From positions 495,975-559,974 of the forward strand of contig NZ_JARBUY010000001.1 of the NCBI RefSeq assembly GCF_028882255.1: a stretch of DNA of 64,000 bases. Direction: 5' to 3'. The notes under the pieces are model-generated. The model was not told the DNA's origin and made no database searches. It worked only from the letters and a program-made list of their open reading frames with translations. The DNA is from Maribacter polysaccharolyticus. Its GTDB lineage: Bacteria > Bacteroidota > Bacteroidia > Flavobacteriales > Flavobacteriaceae. Below are positions 58,072 to 64,000 of this stretch, one piece after another; positions within the stretch are counted from its first letter, which is position 1, and each line of letters starts with the position of its first letter. Made by a program: the position numbers and the translations under genes.

Positions 58072-58620
58072 ATGGATGAATTGGTCGACATCTTGGACGA
58101 AAAAGGAAATTTCACCGGAAAGACGGCCATGAAATCCGAAGCACATAAACATGGACTGTTCCACCCGACAGTCCATGTTTGGTTTTATACCCAAAACGCA
58201 CAGGTATTACTGCAACAAAGAGGTAAGGACAAGGATACCCATCCCCTACTTTGGGATGTATCTGTGGCCGGACATGTGGGTGCAGGGGAAAATCTTGAAA
58301 CTTCCGCTATACGTGAGGTTGCTGAGGAAATAGGTTTGACCATTACTAAAGACGACCTTCATCACATCGGGGTATTCAAATCGGTTCAAAAGCACCATGA
58401 TGAATTGATCGATTGCGAGTTCCACCACGCCTATCTGTGCGAATTGAAAGTGCCTTTATCCCAGTTGCAAAAACAAGACTCCGAAGTCGAGGCATTGGAA
58501 CTCACTTCCCTTATAAGATTTTCTGAGGAAACCTGGGGATTGGCCAATCCGGGTAAATATGTTCCGCATGGCACGGACTATTATAAAACAGTCATTAAAG
58601 CCATTAAAAAAAGCTTATAG
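58072..58620 (+). CDS. NUDIX hydrolase, isopentenyl-diphosphate isomerase-like
   Basis: A 182-residue Nudix protein of the IDI-like/YfcD group: ELVDILDEKGNFTGKTAMKSEAHKHGLFHPTVHVWFY at the start, LLWDVSVAGHVGAGE and REVAEEIGL forming the Nudix box, and an acidic tail. It is too diverged to call a true IPP isomerase. It overlaps the hisS stop by 6 bp (convergent). Confidence 0.87.
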   Translation: MDELVDILDEKGNFTGKTAMKSEAHKHGLFHPTVHVWFYTQNAQVLLQQRGKDKDTHPLLWDVSVAGHVGAGENLETSAIREVAEEIGLTITKDDLHHIGVFKSVQKHHDELIDCEFHHAYLCELKVPLSQLQKQDSEVEALELTSLIRFSEETWGLANPGKYVPHGTDYYKTVIKAIKKSL

Positions 58621-59991
58621 CGTTTTTACAAAACCGTCTATATCGGACAATGCAAACGTTCGTTGCTCCCCACTTGCCATTTCCTTCACCACAAAAGTCT
58701 TGGTGTCCATTTCATTTTCACCGATCAATATCACGTAGGGCACCTTTCGGTTATTGGCATATTTCATCTGTTTCTGCATTTTGGCCTTACTTGGGTATAC
58801 ATCGGAAGACACCCCACGATTTCGCAATTGGGTCACTAAAGTTAAGGCTGTCATAGCTTCCTTATCCCCAAAATTGATACAAAGAACATCTAAAGATCTA
58901 TCCAAGGTCTCAGGAAATAGGCCCAGTTCCTCAAGGACCAAATAAATACGGTCCAATCCGAATGAAATACCCACGCCACTCACATTTTTAAGCCCAAAGA
59001 TACCCGTAAGGTCGTCATAACGTCCTCCGCCTCCTATAGAGCCCATTTTTACACCCTTTGGCGCCCCAACCTCAAAGATGGCCCCTGTATAGTAGTTAAG
59101 CCCTCTAGCCAGCGTTACATCGATTTTAAGGGCTGCGGATTTCAATTCCAAATTCGCAATGGCATCGATAATAAATTCAAGCTCTTCAACCCCCTTGCTA
59201 CCCTCTTCCGAATCGGCCAGTAATTCCTTGAGCGAATTCAATTGTTCGGTATTATCCCCGGAAAGTTCGAAAAGTGGAGCGGCTTTAGCTATTGCCGTTT
59301 CAGAAATACCTTTGGCCAACATTTCTTTTTGTACCCCTTCTACCCCTATCTTATCCAATTTATCCAAGGCCACGGTAAAATCGACCAATAAATGACCCGC
59401 ACCGATAACTTCGGCTATACCGGCAAGTATCTTGCGATTGTTCAGCTTTATGGTCACCCCTTCCATTTTCAAATCGGAAAAAACAGCATCGTACAACTGT
59501 ATCAATTCAACTTCCTGCAACAGGGAATCCGAACCCACTACATCGGCATCGCACTGGTAAAACTCCCTGAAACGCCCCTTTTGAGGTCGGTCGGCACGCC
59601 AAACCGGCTGAATTTGATAGCGCTTAAAAGGAAAATCAATTTCATTTTGATGCATGACCACATAACGGGCGAATGGCACGGTCAAATCATAGCGCAAGGC
59701 TTTTTCCGATATTTTTTGCGTTAAGGTCTTCGAGTCTTTAGCACCGTAAGTGTCCTCATCCACCTTACTTAAAAAATCCCCTGAGTTTAAAATCTTAAAA
59801 ATCAAACGATCCCCTTCATCCCCATATTTACCCATCAGGGTTTCCGAATTTTCGAAAGACGGGGTTTCAATAGGCTGAAAACCAAAAGTTTTGAAATGTT
59901 TTTTTATTACTCCGAAGATATAATCGCGTTTTGCGATTTCGGAAGGTGAAAAATCCCTGGTCCCTTTTGGTATATTTGGTTTTTGTGCCAT
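58615..59991 (-). CDS. hisS: Histidyl-tRNA synthetase
   Basis: Class II synthetase. The 458 residues have IPKGTRDFSPSEIAKRDYIF, motif 2 RPQKGRFREFYQCDADVVG, the histidine loop ARGLNYYTGAIFEV, and motif 3 GGGGRYDDLTGIFG ... GVGISFGLDRIYLVL, followed by the C-terminal anticodon domain. Complete; normal length. Single gene on this strand. Confidence 0.97.
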   Translation of the reverse strand: MAQKPNIPKGTRDFSPSEIAKRDYIFGVIKKHFKTFGFQPIETPSFENSETLMGKYGDEGDRLIFKILNSGDFLSKVDEDTYGAKDSKTLTQKISEKALRYDLTVPFARYVVMHQNEIDFPFKRYQIQPVWRADRPQKGRFREFYQCDADVVGSDSLLQEVELIQLYDAVFSDLKMEGVTIKLNNRKILAGIAEVIGAGHLLVDFTVALDKLDKIGVEGVQKEMLAKGISETAIAKAAPLFELSGDNTEQLNSLKELLADSEEGSKGVEELEFIIDAIANLELKSAALKIDVTLARGLNYYTGAIFEVGAPKGVKMGSIGGGGRYDDLTGIFGLKNVSGVGISFGLDRIYLVLEELGLFPETLDRSLDVLCINFGDKEAMTALTLVTQLRNRGVSSDVYPSKAKMQKQMKYANNRKVPYVILIGENEMDTKTFVVKEMASGEQRTFALSDIDGFVKTL

Positions 59992-60051
59992 GTAATCGGT
60001 TTGTATTGTAAATATATGTTATTGTGGATTGCCGCTCTTTTCGGTAAGACT

Positions 60052-60528
60052 TTAATTCACCTCGATCATGTTGTTGAACCATTGGTATAAATCCCCTTTG
60101 GTGATTACGGCCCCTTGTTGGATCAAGTTGAACTTATCGAGGTTCTTATCTTCCCCATAGGCTTTGGACGCTGTAAGGTATTCCACAAAATCGGATTGCC
60201 AATTTTTTTTGAACCAACCAAAACCTACTTTCGTAGTAAGATCGATATCCGGATTCATCACCTTCACGGAAATCAATTTCATTTCCTTATCCGTCAATTC
60301 GAACAAATGCATTTGCAAGGCCGAAACGTTCTCTAAATAGGTAACCTTATTTAGGACCCCTTCCCAGATCAAATCACTGAAAACATCCAATTCCTCCTCG
60401 GCCACTTCCGGTTTGTTCGCCTTTATATGTTCCCATTCCTCCGCAGTTATGGATTGTGTCGCCAAAAAATTTATGAATTCTTGATGCAGCTCTTCCAATT
60501 GCTGCTTTGTCAATCTAGTGTATTTCAT
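60052..60528 (-). CDS. DUF6495-like protein
   Basis: A 158-residue cytoplasmic protein: MKYTRLTKQQLEELHQEFINFLATQSITAEEWEHIK, an acidic middle (EVAEEELDVFSDLIWEGVLNKVTYLENVS), FGWFKKNWQSDFVEYLTASKAYGEDKN and GDLYQWFNNMIEVN. I recognise it as the flavobacterial family DUF6495; no function. The start is ATG 60528, which follows a -7 box by 4 nt; the frame upstream is open but runs through a terminator and has no family similarity. Confidence 0.75.
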   Translation of the reverse strand: MKYTRLTKQQLEELHQEFINFLATQSITAEEWEHIKANKPEVAEEELDVFSDLIWEGVLNKVTYLENVSALQMHLFELTDKEMKLISVKVMNPDIDLTTKVGFGWFKKNWQSDFVEYLTASKAYGEDKNLDKFNLIQQGAVITKGDLYQWFNNMIEVN

Positions 60529-60532
60529 GCTG

Positions 60533-60540
60533 CAAAAATA
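60533..60540 (-). promoter_or_regulatory. -7 element directly before the DUF6495 gene
   Basis: Minus-strand TATTTTTG matches TAnnTTTG and ends 4 nt before the ATG at 60528. It merges with the T tail of the FUSC terminator. If used, the mRNA is leaderless. Confidence 0.45.
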
Positions 60541-60570
60541 AAAAGCCCTGACGATTCTGTCAGGGCTTTT
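60541..60570 (-). terminator. Terminator after the FUSC gene
   Basis: AAAAGCCCTGAC-GATTCT-GTCAGGGCTTTT, a 12-bp perfect stem with T run on the minus strand. Confidence 0.9.
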
Positions 60571-60709
60571 AAGATTATTTTCGGTATTCTTTGAAAAATG
60601 TATCCCAAACCGGATCGGACTGGCCTTATGGGAAGGATGACTCCCCTCAAAAACATTGGCTTTCCCAAATGCGGCTAGGTAATATTGCCCAATGGCCTTC
60701 AACGCATTG

Positions 60710-62863
60710 TCAACTTTTACCCATGGGCGACGTAAGCCGGAAAAGTCTCGCTTGTTCCAGTATTTGAAGGGTCACCAGGGTAATATTATACAATAGTACA
60801 TATTGCATTTGTGTGGTATACTTATTCGTGCTTAGCAGTTGTGTGCTAATAGCATTCAGCTTTTTTTCAATAGGTTCCAAAACACTGTCATTTTGCGCTG
60901 TCAACCAGTTAAAGGCATCTTCCAATGTATTTAAAATATCATTTTCGTGAACTAGAATTTGTAAGGTTTCATCTTTGTTGTCCGTTCTGTGGGCCCCTAG
61001 GGCCGATAAATAGGACAACAATGCATGGTTCAGGTAGGTCAAGGTAAAGGCCGTTTTGTTGAGTTGTTGCTGTTTTTGGGGATCGAACTGCATATTTTGC
61101 CACACCTTTACCAAGGCATTATCGGCGCGATGTGCCTCCCTTCGGGCTATTCTATATTTTAGATCATCGGTCGTCGGGTTTTGATATTCATCTAAAATCA
61201 CTTTAAAATAGGCCGTGTTTTTATTGATTACCTCACTCAATAACCCCGGTAATTTCTTGTATTGCCACTCTGGCCATAAAAACCGGACAACAATAAACGA
61301 AATAAATGCCCCTATGAGCGTGTCTATCAATCGAGGGGCCATTACCTCCACCCCTTTATTGGAAATAATATTAAAGGCACACAACACGAAAATAGTAATG
61401 AAAACCACCCCTACCGAGTAACGGCGCTTCATCCAAATCAAAAACAGGTAAGCAGAAGTGATCAACAATAGGATCTGCCCCGAAAAAGAGAACAACCGAA
61501 TGATCGACACCCCGATTACCACCCCCATCAAGGTTCCTATTGTACGTTCCAACAAACGTTTCCTGGTTTCACTAAAACTGGGTTGCAATACGAATAATAT
61601 GGTCAGGACGATCCATTCCCCTTTTTCGATATTGAAATACTCGTAGACCGCAAACCCGATCAAAAAGGAAACACTCAATCGCAGGGCATGGCGTAATCTA
61701 GGATGATTGATATGCAATTGAGATCTTAATCGTTCAAAATAGGTGCGCGAATCCTTTTCTAATTTAGGTAAGGATTCCATATCATGGATTTCATCAATAT
61801 GCTCTAAGGTTTCATGACACTGGGTAATATTCGCAATCAATAACCGCAATGGAAGGGAGCCTTTTTGTTTATTGGCCTGTAAAAACCCGTTGATCGTATC
61901 AACCAACCAGCCCAATGCCATGGGATGTTTGTAAGGGTCACCCGTAAGTAGGCTTTCAGCAAAATTTTTGGTAGCAAAAGCCAACTCATGCAATAATTGC
62001 CGAATACCACCGATCAATTCACCGTTTGCCGGATTGGCGGTCAATAAATCGTACCGTTCATGACTGGATGTAGCACGTTCATGCAATCCCTGCAAAACCA
62101 TGAAATAATGTAAATAGGGTTGTAGCTGCCTTTGATTCTTTTGGGCCTCGCCATAACTGTTCAATACTTCCTTACAGGTATCCAACGATTCAACGATTTG
62201 GATATTCAGCAAAGCAAGATCCGTTCGTATCTCATTTTCCGTTTGGGCATCACTAGGGAAAAGTCCGGCCTTTTTATCAAAATAATCCGAAAGGGCATAA
62301 AACCCTCTCGCCAATTGTTCATTTAAAAGACTATACGGCTTTAAAAGCAATACAACGTAGGAAAATGCACCGTATATGAACGCACCTAAAGTCAATAGTA
62401 TAGGCTGTATATACCAATTGGGACTGATTTGTGCGCCGATCATCGTATAAACCCCTATGAGCAGGGCGCCAAAAGTCACCCCTCTATATCGTTCACCAAT
62501 ACCTCCCAATAAAATAAAAACAACGGTTGAAAACGACAGCCCCAGACCTAATAAAATCGGGTAGGGTTGTAATAATTCGACCGAAAAACTCGAAATGGCA
62601 AAACTAATGGTTTTTAAAGCCATCGACTTCAAACGTCCTTTAGGATGATCCTCCGTTTCGGAAAGAACCCCAGCAAGTGCCCCAAGCCCCAAGGTTACCC
62701 CATAAAAAGGCAATCCTAAAACCACCATGGAAATAACAAGGGTACCAATGACCAAAGTTCCTTTAAATGCCAATAGCCTGTTCGGATTCTTTAAAAACAG
62801 ATCCCTATGGTATTTATACCAGGATATTCGTTTAAGGCGATGGTAAAGTTGCTTTATTGTCAT
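60710..62863 (-). CDS. FUSC family membrane protein (YccS/YhfK-like)
   Basis: A 717-residue inner-membrane protein of the fusaric-acid-resistance-like group. Two blocks of about six helices are visible (about 35-180 and 395-520), each preceded or followed by soluble helical regions; the second block has RLSVSFLIGFAVYEYFNIEKGEWIVLTILFVLQPSFSETRKRLLERTIGTLMG, the FUSC signature. It may export aromatic acids or similar compounds; no adjacent MFP or OMP gene. ATG 62863 is chosen as the family start; sixteen upstream codons are dispensable. Confidence 0.87.
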   Translation of the reverse strand: MTIKQLYHRLKRISWYKYHRDLFLKNPNRLLAFKGTLVIGTLVISMVVLGLPFYGVTLGLGALAGVLSETEDHPKGRLKSMALKTISFAISSFSVELLQPYPILLGLGLSFSTVVFILLGGIGERYRGVTFGALLIGVYTMIGAQISPNWYIQPILLTLGAFIYGAFSYVVLLLKPYSLLNEQLARGFYALSDYFDKKAGLFPSDAQTENEIRTDLALLNIQIVESLDTCKEVLNSYGEAQKNQRQLQPYLHYFMVLQGLHERATSSHERYDLLTANPANGELIGGIRQLLHELAFATKNFAESLLTGDPYKHPMALGWLVDTINGFLQANKQKGSLPLRLLIANITQCHETLEHIDEIHDMESLPKLEKDSRTYFERLRSQLHINHPRLRHALRLSVSFLIGFAVYEYFNIEKGEWIVLTILFVLQPSFSETRKRLLERTIGTLMGVVIGVSIIRLFSFSGQILLLITSAYLFLIWMKRRYSVGVVFITIFVLCAFNIISNKGVEVMAPRLIDTLIGAFISFIVVRFLWPEWQYKKLPGLLSEVINKNTAYFKVILDEYQNPTTDDLKYRIARREAHRADNALVKVWQNMQFDPQKQQQLNKTAFTLTYLNHALLSYLSALGAHRTDNKDETLQILVHENDILNTLEDAFNWLTAQNDSVLEPIEKKLNAISTQLLSTNKYTTQMQYVLLYNITLVTLQILEQARLFRLTSPMGKS

Positions 62864-63049
62864 GGCTAATCGTGCCTTTGGAATTAAAACTACAAAAGTA
62901 AACAATAGCAATGGCTTAGTCCGTATATTCGCTCCTTATCGACCCATTTACATAAAAGCACAGGCACTCCATATCGGACATAATTCAGTAAGCCTCCCAA
63001 AAATAACCTAACCGGGTCCAATTTTTTGGTACACCTTACCAAAAAACAA

Positions 63050-63073
63050 AGCCCTGACGAAATTGTCAGGGCT
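63050..63073 (-). terminator. Terminator after the TonB-receptor gene at the window end
   Basis: AGCCCTGAC-GAAATT-GTCAGGGCT, 9-bp stem; minus strand continues TTTGTTTTTT. It is another copy of the GCCCTGAC hairpin. Confidence 0.88.
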
Positions 63074-63095
63074 CTTAAATCCTTTTTGGTATGCC

Positions 63096-64000
63096 TTAAA
63101 AAATATAACGCAATCCTACCTGAGCTTGCCACCGCGACAAAAGACTGGCATCATAGCCAAAAGTATCGGTCAATTCAGAATTAAAGGTATAGGTAGGGAC
63201 ATTGGTATCCGAATCCACTGAAACACTCAGAGGGTTAAGGTTATTGGCTTCTTGGATGACCCCCCAATCGGAATTCAATAAATTCCCGAAATTCAAGATA
63301 TCCAAACTTAACTGGATCGTATGGGTCTTACCTCCTGCAACCTTGAAATTATAATCTTGAAGAACCTTAATATCCCATTTTCCCCTCCAAGGGGCCAAAG
63401 CACCATAACGTTCCATATACTCCCCCCTATGGTCACTTAAATAATCATCTTGCTGAATATAGGCCTCAAAAGCAGCTGCTTGTCCATCGCCCGTAAATTG
63501 CATTTGCTGAACTTCCGAAGCGGTCGGGATATACAGAAGGTCATTATTCTGGAAAGAGCTATCGCTGTTTATGTTACCGGCATAGGTGTAGTTGAACCTA
63601 CCCCCTTGAGCATACTCAAAGAAGGTAGAGATGGTAGTTGCCCATTTATTATCGGTACCATACGTGAATTGCTTTGAACCTACCCCGATAAAACGATGCG
63701 TATCCCCATATTTTGAGTAACCCAACACATCGGCATTGGCATCCCCTAAATTAGGGTTAAAATCGAAGGCATCCCCAGTGATTTCCGCCTCGATGGAGTT
63801 TACATCCTTGGCATTCAAATAACTATAGGCCAACATGGTGTAAATACCGTTATCAAATGTTTTTTGTCCTTTGAGGGACAGGTTCCAAATACGGCCTTTA
63901 TCGGAATTGGTAAACACATAGGCACTAGTCGCCCCTCCAAAGGCATTGGTAGAGACATCGCTTGAAAGATACACCGGCCTGTTGTCACCAGGGGCATTCA
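63096..64000 (-). CDS. TonB-dependent receptor, C-terminal part, 5' end outside the window
   Basis: About 300 residues, open to the right edge. It consists of beta-barrel strands with alternating aromatic residues (IWNLSLKGQKTFDNGIYTMLAYSYLNAKDVNSIEAEIT) and a family end segment (YNFKVAGGKTHTIQLSLDILNFGNLLNSDWGVIQEAN) closing with the outer-membrane signal VGLRYIF. Typical of long receptors with an N-terminal carboxypeptidase-like domain, which would lie outside. Ligand unknown. It ends before the terminator at 63050. Confidence 0.9.
   Translation of the reverse strand, partial: NAPGDNRPVYLSSDVSTNAFGGATSAYVFTNSDKGRIWNLSLKGQKTFDNGIYTMLAYSYLNAKDVNSIEAEITGDAFDFNPNLGDANADVLGYSKYGDTHRFIGVGSKQFTYGTDNKWATTISTFFEYAQGGRFNYTYAGNINSDSSFQNNDLLYIPTASEVQQMQFTGDGQAAAFEAYIQQDDYLSDHRGEYMERYGALAPWRGKWDIKVLQDYNFKVAGGKTHTIQLSLDILNFGNLLNSDWGVIQEANNLNPLSVSVDSDTNVPTYTFNSELTDTFGYDASLLSRWQAQVGLRYIF

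Noticed and set aside
60529-60702. N-terminal extension of the DUF6495 gene by 58 codons
   Set aside because: The extension runs through the FUSC terminator and the -7 box; family similarity begins at ATG 60528.

Overview
The window is a chromosomal segment from a member of the Bacteroidota, most likely a marine Flavobacteriaceae. The evidence is gene content: type IX secretion proteins (PorP/SprF type, PorD/DUF4835), families largely confined to this phylum (DUF4249, DUF4294, DUF4835, and probably DUF6095, DUF6495, DUF6503 and DUF6913), TonB-dependent receptors with a carboxypeptidase-like N-terminal domain, an Rpb6-type omega subunit, an RprXY-like two-component pair, and promoters of the TTG-N19-TAnnTTTG type instead of -35/-10 boxes. 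No rRNA, tRNA, CRISPR array, insertion sequence, phage or defence gene was seen. Nearly everything is core housekeeping or envelope biology, so most of the window is ordinary, and I do not claim a new multi-gene system.

Layout. 1-7.3 kb: 3' part of clpB, a TetR regulator with a candidate operator, a PorP/SprF-like protein with a coiled region and SPOR-like tail, a histidine-phosphatase lipoprotein, a DUF6503-like lipoprotein, smpB and pcm. 7.4-14.8 kb (+): a tight operon of Gfo/Idh oxidoreductase, 3-hydroxybutyryl-CoA dehydrogenase, DUF1015, YggS, exonuclease/GIY-YIG, potassium channel, miaA and gluconokinase. 14.9-20.7 kb (-): response regulator and kinase, coaE, YbbR-like, glycosyltransferase and fabI. 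20.8-27.3 kb (-): recN, porD, coaBC, omega, bamD, dapA and DUF6913. 27.4-29.1 kb (+): a 5'-nucleotidase split into two lipoproteins. 29.1-34.1 kb (-): a hypothetical protein, CPA1 antiporter, ligA, prmC and GNAT. 34.2-37.7 kb (+): LEA14-like lipoprotein, ribD, HAD, EamA and YigZ. 38.3-41 kb (+): dnaA, LMW phosphatase and RsmI-like. 41-44.1 kb (-): muramidase-like, mltG, GNAT and dapF. 44.3-55.8 kb (+): htrA/degP, 482-residue GAPDH, coiled-coil membrane protein, trmD, rplS, a 690-bp gap, monomeric icd, TonB receptor and DUF4249. 55.9-64 kb: DUF6095, DUF4294, M42 peptidase, NUDIX, hisS, DUF6495, FUSC and the C-terminus of another TonB receptor.

The genes combine into envelope building and quality control (bamD, mltG, muramidase-like, dapA, dapF, fabI, porP, porD, htrA), cofactor synthesis (coaBC, coaE, ribD), translation (smpB, miaA, trmD, rplS, prmC, hisS) and replication/repair (dnaA, ligA, recN).

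The best new leads are regulatory. (1) 11-bp phased GTTAA repeats lie at nearly the same distance from a TAATTTT(G/A) element upstream of both htrA and the two-component operon, resembling the CpxR logic of enterobacteria. (2) The gap between rplS and icd holds a promoter-like sequence, a 58-codon frame and a terminator-like hairpin, which together could be an undescribed small transcription unit. (3) The short rplS leader folds into a nested hairpin. (4) smpB, the kinase gene and the DUF6495 gene have a -7 box only 4-7 nt before the start codon, which suggests (near-)leaderless mRNAs. (5) A perfect 9+9 inverted repeat sits over a divergent promoter at 27.3 kb. All positions were read by eye.
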